DNA of 29,469 nt, from positions 1 to 29,469 of the forward strand of contig CAKROE010000027.1 in assembly GCA_934371915.1 (NCBI GenBank), written 5' to 3'. The notes beneath the pieces are model-generated. The model did not search any database. It worked only from the letters and a program-made list of their open reading frames with translations, and had not been told where the DNA came from. Below are positions 15,001 through 23,482 of the stretch, piece after piece (position 1 is the stretch's first letter; each line of letters starts with the position of its first letter). The stretch is from an uncultured Blautia sp. (GTDB lineage: Bacteria > Bacillota > Clostridia > Lachnospirales > Lachnospiraceae). Both the position numbers and the translations under genes were made by a program.

Positions 15001-15570
15001 ATGGAACGGGAATTTTGGAATGCGGTGGAGGACAATCCGATCATTGCGGCAGTAAAAAGTATGGATGATCTGGAGAAATGCTGTAAGCTTGAGGACATAC
15101 GAGTTGTGTTTATTTTGTTTGGTGATATCTGTTCGATTGGAGATATTGTAGAGAAAATTAAGATGGCAGGAAAAATTGCCATGGTTCATGTGGATCTGAT
15201 CAGTGGATTAAGCCCACGTGAGATAGCAGTTGAATATCTGAAAAATAATACAGATGCCGATGGAATTATTACCACAAAACCATCACTGATCAAAAAAGCA
15301 AAAGAACTTTCGATGTATACGGTACTGCGTTATTTTTTACTGGATTCAATAGCTTACGAGAATATCCTGACGCAGCAGCATATCGTCCATCCATATTTTA
15401 TAGAAGTCCTGCCTGGTGCAATGCCAAAAGTCATTCAGAAGCTTTGCTCTGAAATCAAAGTACCTGTAATCGCCGGAGGTCTCATTATTGACAAAGAATC
15501 CGTTATGGGAGCTCTCACCGCCGGCGCCACTGCCGTCTCCTCCACAAATCATAGCGTCTGGAATTTGTAA
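15001..15570 (+). CDS. glpP: Glycerol-3-phosphate-responsive antiterminator GlpP
   Basis: The 189-residue protein matches the GlpP family: an N-terminal NPIIAAVKSMDDLEKC, then VVFILFGDICSIGDIV, VHVDLISGLSPRE, GIITTKPSLIKKAKE, the phosphate-binding-like VIAGGLI and the end GATAVSSTNHSVWNL. In Bacillus subtilis GlpP with glycerol-3-phosphate binds leader RNA of glpFK and glpD and prevents termination. Here glpK and glpA-like genes follow, and a terminator lies in the glpK-glpA gap, a natural target. A GGAGAAAGGG site precedes the ATG. The gene is bracketed by an inverted pair of ~70 bp palindromic repeats. Confidence 0.92.
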   Translation: MEREFWNAVEDNPIIAAVKSMDDLEKCCKLEDIRVVFILFGDICSIGDIVEKIKMAGKIAMVHVDLISGLSPREIAVEYLKNNTDADGIITTKPSLIKKAKELSMYTVLRYFLLDSIAYENILTQQHIVHPYFIEVLPGAMPKVIQKLCSEIKVPVIAGGLIIDKESVMGALTAGATAVSSTNHSVWNL

Positions 15571-15625
15571 TTCTGTATTCTGAAAAGCTGGCATTATATA
15601 GAGAGATATCCTAAGAAGTTGATAT

Positions 15626-15674
15626 TCTATTGATTAATAAAAATTTTATTTAATAAGATTGATAAGTGGAATAT
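15626..15674 (+). repeat. Direct repeat, left copy, upstream of glpK
   Basis: This ~50-base AT-rich stretch (TCTATTGATTAAT ... TTTAATAAGAT ... GGAATAT) is repeated with small differences at 15786-15838. It contains a TTGATT at 15630. The two copies flank the second palindromic repeat, so one copy may be a duplicated promoter region. Confidence 0.7.
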
Positions 15675-15684
15675 TATATTTTCA

Positions 15685-15755
15685 GCGTGGCCAAAAAGGG
15701 GGAGTCTGAGGGGGAATAGCGGCCTTCGCAACTGTGAGCTTTTCCCCCTCAGATT
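15685..15755 (-). repeat. Palindromic ~70 bp repeat, copy 2 (inverted, right of glpP)
   Basis: It is the reverse complement of the element at 14706-14777 with only a few differences: GCGTGGCC, then GGGGGAGTCTGAGGGGGAA, the GCGGCCTTCGCAACTGTGAGC interior (positions 15719-15739) and CCCCCTCAGATT. It lies in the glpK leader between two direct repeats. Confidence 0.85.
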
Positions 15756-15785
15756 GCATTCCTGAAATCAAAAAGAAATGGCTTA

Positions 15786-15838
15786 TCTATTGACTAATTA
15801 TAAAAGATTTTGTTTAATAAGATAAATAAGAGGAATAT
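15786..15838 (+). promoter_or_regulatory. Predicted glpK promoter within right copy of direct repeat
   Basis: TTGACT (15790-15795) and TTTAAT (15813-15818) are spaced by 17 bases. The surrounding 50 bases duplicate 15626-15674. Downstream, ATAAAAGA/TCTTTTAT can form a small hairpin (about 15858-15876) just before the ribosome site. Confidence 0.6.
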
Positions 15839-15847
15839 AAAAAATAA

Positions 15848-17395
<1,548 letters not shown>

Positions 17396-17454
17396 GATTC
17401 ATAAAACAACTGTTTTGAATAGTTAAAATTAAATATTTAGGCGAGAGAAAAGAG

Positions 17455-17502
17455 AGCCTGACAGTAGATCCATAAGACATGGGTTTATTTGTCAGGCTTT
17501 TA
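17455..17502 (+). terminator. Terminator between glpK and glpA, likely GlpP antitermination target
   Basis: AGCCTGACA (17455-17463) pairs perfectly with TGTCAGGCT (17490-17498), followed by T residues. The loop itself holds a CCAT/ATGG mini-stem. A second hairpin (GGAAATTAC with GTAATATTCC, 17510-17531) lies just downstream. The position matches the glpK-glpD leader of Bacillus subtilis that GlpP controls, so conditional termination is inferred. Confidence 0.75.
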
Positions 17503-17578
17503 TGTTATAGGAAATTACTTCGTAATATTCCAATAACGCTAAAACGTTCCGCGAGGATGCGATACAGGAGGATGTAAT

Positions 17579-19015
17579 ATGGAAAACTATGATGTGATTA
17601 TTATTGGTGCAGGAGTGACAGGTACGGCAATTGCACGGGAACTGTCACGCTATCAGTGCAGAGTCTGCGTGCTTGAAAGAGAAGAGGATGTCTGCTGTGG
17701 TACTTCAAAGGCAAACAGTGCGATCATTCACGCAGGATATGATGCAGAACCTGGTTCATGGAAAGCAAGACTGAATGTGAGAGGAAATGAAATGATCGAA
17801 TCACTTTCAAAAGAGCTTGATTTTCCGTTTAAGCGAGATGGTTCACTTGTGCTTTGTCTGGATGAAAAAGCGTATCCGGATCTTAAGAAACTTTATGACA
17901 GAGGAATCGAAAATGGTGTAAAAGGGCTTCAAATCTTATACAGAGATGAAGTTCTTATGATGGAACCGAATGTTTCCGATAAAGTTTATGCGGCTTTGTA
18001 TGCACCGACCGCAGGAATTGTATGTCCGTTTCATATGACGATTGCTTTTGCAGAAAACGCATATACAAATGGTGCGGAGTTTCGTTTTAATTCGGAAGTA
18101 CAGAAAATTTCACGAGAGGCAGATGGCTGGGAAATCATAACCGGCAAGGGTAAATACAAAACAAAATGTATTGTCAACGCAGCCGGTGTGTATGCAGACA
18201 AGATCCACAATATGGTAAGTGAAAAGAAACTTCATATCACCCCGAGAAAAGGAGAATACTGTCTTTTGGACAAAAGTGCCGGAAATCATGTAGGAAGAAC
18301 GATTTTTACTCTGCCCGGTAAATTCGGAAAAGGTGTTCTTGTCACACCGACGGTTCATGGTAATCTTCTGATCGGACCGACGGCAGTGGATATTGAAAAT
18401 AAAGAAGGTGTGAATACAACACGTGACGGATTACAGCAGGTTCTTGAAAAATCCGCAGACAGTGTGAAAAATATTCCGACACGTCAGGTAATTACTTCGT
18501 TTGCAGGTCTGCGTGCACACGAAGACGGAGATGATTTTGTTATCGGAGAAACAGAAAAAGATTTTATAGACTGTGCCGGAATTGAGTCACCGGGACTTTC
18601 CAGTGCACCGGCAATAGGTGAAGTTATTGGAAAACTTGTACAGAAAAAATATGATCTGAAAGAAAAAACAGAGTTTATTTCCACAAGAACAGGATTTTCG
18701 GATCTGGGTTCGATGACGATTGAAGAACGAAATAAAATGATTCGGCGGAATCCGGCATACGGAAATATCATCTGTCGTTGTGAGATGGTGACGGAGGGAG
18801 AAATCATAGATGCGATCAGAAGACCGCTGGGAGCAAAATCACTGGATGGGGTCAAAAGACGGACACGTGCCGGCATGGGACGCTGCCAGTCAGGATTCTG
18901 TTCACCAAAAGTTATGGAGATCCTGGCTCGTGAACTTGTAAAACCGATAGAAGAAATTACAAAATCAGGAAGAAATTCAAAAATCATTGAAGGAATCAAC
19001 AAGGATACATTTTGA
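17579..19015 (+). CDS. glpA: GlpA-like anaerobic glycerol-3-phosphate dehydrogenase, FAD subunit with BFD-type Fe-S domain
   Basis: The 478-residue flavoprotein should oxidise glycerol-3-phosphate to dihydroxyacetone phosphate. The FAD loop is VIIIGAGVTGTAIAREL; GTSKANSAIIHAGYDA is the typical DAO/GlpA-family continuation. The C-terminal region is a [2Fe-2S] BFD-like domain with C399-x-C401 (ICRCE) and C436-x4-C441 (RCQSGFC). It lacks the E. coli GlpA length (about 540). It leads a three-gene set with an FAD/NAD oxidoreductase and a DUF1667 protein, the standard arrangement in Firmicutes and Thermotogae where the physiological electron acceptor is debated. A GGAGG site precedes the ATG by 8 bases. 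Confidence 0.88.
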   Translation: MENYDVIIIGAGVTGTAIARELSRYQCRVCVLEREEDVCCGTSKANSAIIHAGYDAEPGSWKARLNVRGNEMIESLSKELDFPFKRDGSLVLCLDEKAYPDLKKLYDRGIENGVKGLQILYRDEVLMMEPNVSDKVYAALYAPTAGIVCPFHMTIAFAENAYTNGAEFRFNSEVQKISREADGWEIITGKGKYKTKCIVNAAGVYADKIHNMVSEKKLHITPRKGEYCLLDKSAGNHVGRTIFTLPGKFGKGVLVTPTVHGNLLIGPTAVDIENKEGVNTTRDGLQQVLEKSADSVKNIPTRQVITSFAGLRAHEDGDDFVIGETEKDFIDCAGIESPGLSSAPAIGEVIGKLVQKKYDLKEKTEFISTRTGFSDLGSMTIEERNKMIRRNPAYGNIICRCEMVTEGEIIDAIRRPLGAKSLDGVKRRTRAGMGRCQSGFCSPKVMEILARELVKPIEEITKSGRNSKIIEGINKDTF

Positions 19016-19028
19016 GGAGGAAGACGAA

Positions 19029-20339
19029 ATGGAAAATTATGATATTGTGATCATCGGTGGAGGTCCTGCAGGACTTTCCGCAGCCGTGTCGGCCAGAAAA
19101 AGCGGAACAGAACATATTCTGATCATTGAGAGGGATGACAAGCTTGGCGGGATTTTGAACCAGTGCATCCATAATGGATTTGGTCTGCATACTTTTCAGG
19201 AAGAACTGACCGGACCGGAGTATGCCGGAAGATTTATTGCACAGGCAGAAGAACTTCAAATAGAATATAAATTACATACGATGGTTATGGATATCAGCGC
19301 AGACAAAGTCGTGACAGCAATAAATCGGGAAGAAGGTATGTTTCAGATTCGGGCAAAAGCAGTAATTCTTGCAATGGGCTGCCGAGAACGCTCAAGAGGA
19401 GCACTGAACATCCCGGGATATCGTCCGGCAGGAATCTTTTCGGCGGGAACGGCACAGCGCCTGGTAAATATTGAAGGATATCTTCCAGGACGAAAAGTTG
19501 TGATCTTAGGTTCCGGTGATATTGGTCTGATCATGGCAAGGAGAATGACTCTCGAGGGTGCAACGGTACAGGTGGTTGCCGAACTGATGCCTTATTCAGG
19601 AGGTCTGAAACGAAACATTGTACAGTGTCTGGATGATTTTGGAATTCCACTGAAATTAAGCCATACGGTAATTGATATTAAAGGTAAAGAACGTGTGGAA
19701 GGAATCATTCTTGCCGAAGTTGATGCAAAGGGCAGGCCGATTCCGGGTACGGAAGAAGAATATGAGTGTGATACATTGCTCCTTTCAGTCGGACTTATTC
19801 CGGAGAATGAACTTTCACGCGGCATGGGAATAGAAATAAATCCGATAACATCCGGGCCGAAAGTAAATGAAAGTCTGGAGACAAATATGGAAGGTGTTTT
19901 CGCATGCGGAAATGTACTTCATGTACATGATTTGGTTGATTTTGTATCGGAAGAAGCGGCTATGGCAGGACGAAATGCCGCGCTTTATGTACAGAGTAGA
20001 TGCGAGATTAAAGACACAGGAAAAAATCCGACAGAGAGAAATGATATTGCTTCGCAGGGGGAAAGAGAAATTCTGTTGCTTACAGAAAACGGTGTACGTT
20101 ATACGGTTCCGTCTGTAATACGGCCGGGCCATATGCCACAAGAACTGACTGTTCGATTCCGTGTCGGAGGCGTGTACAAAAACTGCTACATAAGTTGCTA
20201 TCTCGATGGAGAAAGAATCCTTCACCGCAAACGTCCGGTTGTAGCGCCGGGGGAGATGGAACAGATCAAACTGACCAGAGAACAGATAATGAAGAATCCT
20301 TCGTTGCAGAAAATCACATTAAAAATCGAGGAGGTGTAA
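19029..20339 (+). CDS. NAD(P)/FAD-dependent oxidoreductase, partner of GlpA (GlpB-position)
   Basis: This 436-residue pyridine-nucleotide oxidoreductase has an FAD loop IVIIGGGPAGLSAAVSA, a second dinucleotide loop VVILGSGDIGLIMARRM near residue 160, and the FAD-end motif GVFACGNVLHVHDLVD. NQCIHNGFGL and MGCRERSRG are typical of the oxidoreductase that pairs with GlpA and DUF1667. A C-terminal ~100 residues are beta-rich and lack known motifs. The start at 19029 is set by GAGGAGG at 19014-19020, 8 bases upstream, in preference to the in-frame ATG at 18987. It probably passes electrons from G3P to NAD or another carrier (inference). Confidence 0.87.
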   Translation: MENYDIVIIGGGPAGLSAAVSARKSGTEHILIIERDDKLGGILNQCIHNGFGLHTFQEELTGPEYAGRFIAQAEELQIEYKLHTMVMDISADKVVTAINREEGMFQIRAKAVILAMGCRERSRGALNIPGYRPAGIFSAGTAQRLVNIEGYLPGRKVVILGSGDIGLIMARRMTLEGATVQVVAELMPYSGGLKRNIVQCLDDFGIPLKLSHTVIDIKGKERVEGIILAEVDAKGRPIPGTEEEYECDTLLLSVGLIPENELSRGMGIEINPITSGPKVNESLETNMEGVFACGNVLHVHDLVDFVSEEAAMAGRNAALYVQSRCEIKDTGKNPTERNDIASQGEREILLLTENGVRYTVPSVIRPGHMPQELTVRFRVGGVYKNCYISCYLDGERILHRKRPVVAPGEMEQIKLTREQIMKNPSLQKITLKIEEV

Positions 20340-20343
20340 AGAT

Positions 20344-20706
20344 ATGGAAATCAGAAATCTGACCTGTATCGGCTGTCCGATGGGATGTCCTCTTACTGTG
20401 AAACTTGAGGGTACAGAAGTCGTAAGTGTAGAAGGAAATACCTGCAAAAGAGGTGCCGCATACGGAAAAAAAGAGGTGACGAATCCGACCAGAATCGTGA
20501 CGACAACTGTTCGTGTAAATGGTGGAGCAGAACCGGTTGTTTCAGTCAAGACAAAAGAAGATATTCCGAAAGATAAAATTTTTGCCTGTATTCGTGCAAT
20601 GAAGGAAATTACTGTACCGGCCCCTGTACATATCGGAGATGTGATTCTGCGTGATGTAGCACACACCGGGGTGGATATGATTGCTACAAAAAACATAGAG
20701 ATTTAA
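20344..20706 (+). CDS. DUF1667 cysteine-rich protein of the GlpA operon
   Basis: The 120-residue protein begins with C-x2-C-x3-C (TCIGCPMGCPL) and a fourth cysteine in GNTCKRGAAYG, a set that could bind an Fe-S cluster. VEGNTCKRG and EVTNPTRIVTTTVRV are shared with molybdopterin-oxidoreductase N-terminal regions, but there is no cofactor domain. The remainder (VPAPVHIGDVILRDVAHTGVDMIATKNI) is typical of DUF1667. It ends the operon and may act as an electron-transfer subunit; the biochemical role is not established. GGAGGTG precedes the ATG by 8 bases. Confidence 0.88.
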   Translation: MEIRNLTCIGCPMGCPLTVKLEGTEVVSVEGNTCKRGAAYGKKEVTNPTRIVTTTVRVNGGAEPVVSVKTKEDIPKDKIFACIRAMKEITVPAPVHIGDVILRDVAHTGVDMIATKNIEI

Positions 20707-20756
20707 AAATAGCGTTTTTTCTTTCAAAATACACAGGAAAACCCCTGTAAATTCCA

Positions 20757-20799
20757 TTGACAACTTTTCCTGAACATACTATCATTAAAACAGTATGTT
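20757..20799 (+). promoter_or_regulatory. hem operon promoter with inverted-repeat operator over the -10
   Basis: TTGACA (20757-20762) and TATCAT (20780-20785) are spaced by 17 bases. AACATACT (20773-20780) and AGTATGTT (20792-20799) form a perfect 8 bp inverted repeat with an 11-base gap that covers the -10 box and the likely transcription start. The decamer TTTTCCTGAA occurs at 20765-20774 and again at 20798-20807. The regulator is unknown. Confidence 0.75.
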
Positions 20800-20843
20800 T
20801 TCCTGAAGAATCCACCCGGATATGGTGGATTCCATTCAGGAAA
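20799..20843 (+). promoter_or_regulatory. Long 5' leader hairpin of the hem operon mRNA
   Basis: TTTCCTGAAGAATCCACC (20799-20816) pairs over its full 18 bases with 20824-20843, leaving one 2-base bulge and a 7-base loop (CGGATAT). It would begin within about 10 bases of the predicted mRNA start and lies 15 bases before the ribosome site. There is no T run, so it is not a terminator by itself. Confidence 0.8.
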
Positions 20844-20876
20844 GGATATAGTCAGACAAAGGAGAAATACAATATC

Positions 20877-22106
20877 ATGACAATATCCATGATAGGAATT
20901 GACCACGACAGAGCACCCGTAGATATTCGGGCTCTGTTTGCGTTTACAAAGAAAAATGCGGGAGAAGCAATGGAACGACTCAAAGAGACAGCCGGGATCT
21001 ATGGCTGCATTATTTTGTCGACCTGTAATCGCCTTGAAATATGGACCAGTCACGAGGAGGAACAGGAACTGTCTCTGTATGAGTGTCTGTGCCGCATAAA
21101 AGGAATACAGGATACTTCTTATGAAAAATATTTTATAACGCGAAATGATAAAGAGGCAGTAGAACATCTTTTTTACCTTGCAGGAGGACTGAAATCACAG
21201 ATTCTGGGTGAGGATCAGATTCTGACTCAGATCAAAGATGCCCTCAATCTTGCACGTGAGCATTTTCCAACAGACAGTGTGTTGGAAGTACTTTTCCGCA
21301 TGGCTGTAACCGCCGGTAAGAAGATTAAGACAGAAGCACCCCTTGCACATGGAAATCCTTCTGTCATTCATCAGGCAGTCAGCTATTTGAAAGAACAGGG
21401 CTATGATATGCATGGCAAAATATGTATGGTTATCGGAAATGGTGAGATGGGCAAAGTGGCCGCACAGACACTTCGTGATGCCGGAGCCAATGTAACGGTC
21501 ACAGTTCGCCAGTACCGAAGCGGACTTGTCAGCATTCCAATCGGATGCAGCCGTATTCATTATGGAGAACGGATGAAGTTTTTGCCGAACTGTGATGTTG
21601 TGGTAAGCGCCACAGCCAGTCCGAATTTTACTCTGAGAGAGGAACTTTTTCAGGATATTGTATTGGACAAGCCTCTTTTGCTTCTTGATCTTGCAGTTCC
21701 AAGGGATATTGAGCCTTCTCTTGGCAGCAGAGACGGAATCATGCTTTATGATATGGACAGTTTCCGTACAGAAAGACTTTCGCCGGAAGCGAATGAGAGC
21801 CTGATCAAAGCGGCATCGATCGTAGAAGAACAGATGGCAGAATTTTTTCAGTGGCTGGATGGCCGTGACGTGATTCCGAGAATTCAGGAAATCCGTGCGG
21901 AAGCAGTGCAGGATCTGAATCTGCGTATCGAAAAAATACTCAAAAAAACACCGATGCAGGAAGAAGACAGGACAAATCTTCTTGAAGCAGTAGACACCGC
22001 AGCCGGAAAAGTTGTTAATAAGATGATTTTTGGCCTTCGGGACAGCCTGAATCAGGAAGCTTTTCTGGAATGCGTTGCAGGATTGGAGAAAGTATATGAA
22101 GACTAA
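20877..22106 (+). CDS. hemA: Glutamyl-tRNA reductase
   Basis: The 409-residue enzyme reduces glutamyl-tRNA to glutamate-1-semialdehyde with NADPH, the first step of C5 tetrapyrrole synthesis. IGIDHDRAPVDIR opens the catalytic domain; C50 in STCNRLEIW is the nucleophile; EDQILTQIKDAL follows; the NADPH loop is VIGNGEMGKVAAQTL. The C-terminal dimerisation helices are present. The start at 20877 (MTISMIGID) lies 12 bases after AAAGGAG (20858-20864). The frame stays open to 20757, but that would run through the promoter and leader hairpin. The end overlaps the next gene by 11 bases. Confidence 0.95.
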   Translation: MTISMIGIDHDRAPVDIRALFAFTKKNAGEAMERLKETAGIYGCIILSTCNRLEIWTSHEEEQELSLYECLCRIKGIQDTSYEKYFITRNDKEAVEHLFYLAGGLKSQILGEDQILTQIKDALNLAREHFPTDSVLEVLFRMAVTAGKKIKTEAPLAHGNPSVIHQAVSYLKEQGYDMHGKICMVIGNGEMGKVAAQTLRDAGANVTVTVRQYRSGLVSIPIGCSRIHYGERMKFLPNCDVVVSATASPNFTLREELFQDIVLDKPLLLLDLAVPRDIEPSLGSRDGIMLYDMDSFRTERLSPEANESLIKAASIVEEQMAEFFQWLDGRDVIPRIQEIRAEAVQDLNLRIEKILKKTPMQEEDRTNLLEAVDTAAGKVVNKMIFGLRDSLNQEAFLECVAGLEKVYED

Positions 22107-22581
22107 ACGATATTTTCCGATGTTTATTGATCTGTCAGACAAAAAAATCGTTGTTGTAGGTGGTGGTAATATTGCGACAAGAAGAGTACGGACACTTCTG
22201 CAGTTTACCCGAAATATTACTGTAATTGCACCGAAGTGTACGATGGAACTTCAGGAACTCGGAAAGACCGGATATGTTAATCTGATTACGAGACCAGTCA
22301 AACGTTCAGATTTTGACATGGCCTATATGGTGATTGCAGCGACCAATGACTGGAAACTGAATGATGAAATTTATCGTGTATGTAAGGAAGAAGGCATTTA
22401 TGTAAATGTTGCCGATGATAAGAGCAAATGCGATTTCTATTTCCCGGGTATTTATATGAAGGATGAAGTGGTTGTGGGAATCACAGCAAGCGGACTGGAT
22501 CACAGCCGCGCAAAAAAAGTCCGCATCGCAATTCAGGAAGCAATGGAGGCATCAGATGGTGAAGACAGAAATGCAGAATAA
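22096..22581 (+). CDS. Precorrin-2 dehydrogenase / sirohydrochlorin ferrochelatase (SirC/Met8p/CysG-N family)
   Basis: The 161-residue protein should oxidise precorrin-2 to sirohydrochlorin with NAD and may also insert iron to give siroheme. The start MKTKRYFPMFIDLSDKKIVVVGGGNIATRRVRTLL (positions 22096-22200) shows the family's NAD loop VVGGGNIA; ATND and VNVADD are the conserved middle motifs, and ITASGLDHSRAKKVR matches the ISTGGxSPxxA region. The aspartate thought to be used by Met8p lies in VADD. The start has a GGAG site 7 bases upstream; an ATG at 22075 is in frame but without such a site. It gives the siroheme required by the sulfite reductase at 6191-7054. Confidence 0.9.
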   Translation: MKTKRYFPMFIDLSDKKIVVVGGGNIATRRVRTLLQFTRNITVIAPKCTMELQELGKTGYVNLITRPVKRSDFDMAYMVIAATNDWKLNDEIYRVCKEEGIYVNVADDKSKCDFYFPGIYMKDEVVVGITASGLDHSRAKKVRIAIQEAMEASDGEDRNAE

Positions 22582-23482
22582 AGTGGTTATTGGAAGCAGA
22601 GAGAGCTGTCTGGCGGTTTTGCAGAGTGAAATGGTACGTGATTATATAAAAACACAGCATCCGAAGCTGGATGTTGAGATTCTGACCATGAAGACGACCG
22701 GTGACAAAATTCTGGACCGGACACTGGATAAAGTGGGAGGCAAGGGCCTTTTTGTAAAAGAACTGGATAAAGCACTGCTGGAGGGCAGAACCATGTTGTC
22801 GGTTCATAGCCTGAAAGATATGCCGATGGAAGTTCCTGGTGAACTTCCTCTTCTTGCGTTTTCAAAGAGAGAAGATCCGAGGGATGTACTGGTTCTTCCG
22901 GAGGGAGTTGATGAGCTGGATCCGGCGAAACCGCTGGGATGTTCAAGTCTTCGTCGTACGCTTCAGCTTAAAGAACTTTATCCGGAAATGGAAGTAAAAA
23001 GTATTCGTGGAAATCTCCAGACACGTTTGCGTAAACTGGACAGGGGAGAATACGCCGGTCTGATTCTGGCTGCGGCGGGTTTGAAACGCCTCGGACTGGA
23101 AAATCGAATCTGCCGGTATTTTTCAGAGGATGAGATGCTTCCGGCAGCAGGTCAGGGAATCCTTGCTGTGCAGGGAAGACAGGATCTGACATATGATTAT
23201 CTGGAAGGTTATCAGGATGAACATGCCTGGATCGCAGGCAGCGCAGAGCGTGCTTTTGTAAAATATCTGAATGGAGGCTGTTCTTCGCCGGTTGCCGCTT
23301 ATGGAGTGGTCGAGGGAGACGAACTTTTCCTCCGGGGACTGTACTATAGAGAACGTGACGGCAGATATTTTAAGGACAGCATCCGGGGAGCAAAATCAGA
23401 GGCAGAAAAACTGGGCAGAGATCTTGCAAAACGGATGCAGGATATGTATGAAAATGACAAAACAGGAGGGGCTTCAGCATGA
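22556..23482 (+). CDS. hemC: Hydroxymethylbilane synthase (porphobilinogen deaminase)
   Basis: The 308-residue enzyme joins four porphobilinogen units into hydroxymethylbilane. VIGSRESCLAVLQ opens domain 1; HSLKDMP contains catalytic D88; CSSLRR and SIRGNLQTRLRKLDRGEYAGLILAAAGLKRL (around 22995-23090) form the substrate arginine region; C242 in GGCSSPVAAYG binds the dipyrromethane cofactor. The start at 22556 is set by GGAGG at 22545-22549, 6 bases away; it overlaps the preceding gene by 26 bases. Confidence 0.96.
   Translation: MVKTEMQNKVVIGSRESCLAVLQSEMVRDYIKTQHPKLDVEILTMKTTGDKILDRTLDKVGGKGLFVKELDKALLEGRTMLSVHSLKDMPMEVPGELPLLAFSKREDPRDVLVLPEGVDELDPAKPLGCSSLRRTLQLKELYPEMEVKSIRGNLQTRLRKLDRGEYAGLILAAAGLKRLGLENRICRYFSEDEMLPAAGQGILAVQGRQDLTYDYLEGYQDEHAWIAGSAERAFVKYLNGGCSSPVAAYGVVEGDELFLRGLYYRERDGRYFKDSIRGAKSEAEKLGRDLAKRMQDMYENDKTGGASA

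Noticed and set aside
20757..20876. Upstream extension of the hemA reading frame (ATG at 20757)
   Set aside because: It would run through the -35, -10 and leader hairpin, has no ribosome site, and adds 40 residues not seen in glutamyl-tRNA reductases.
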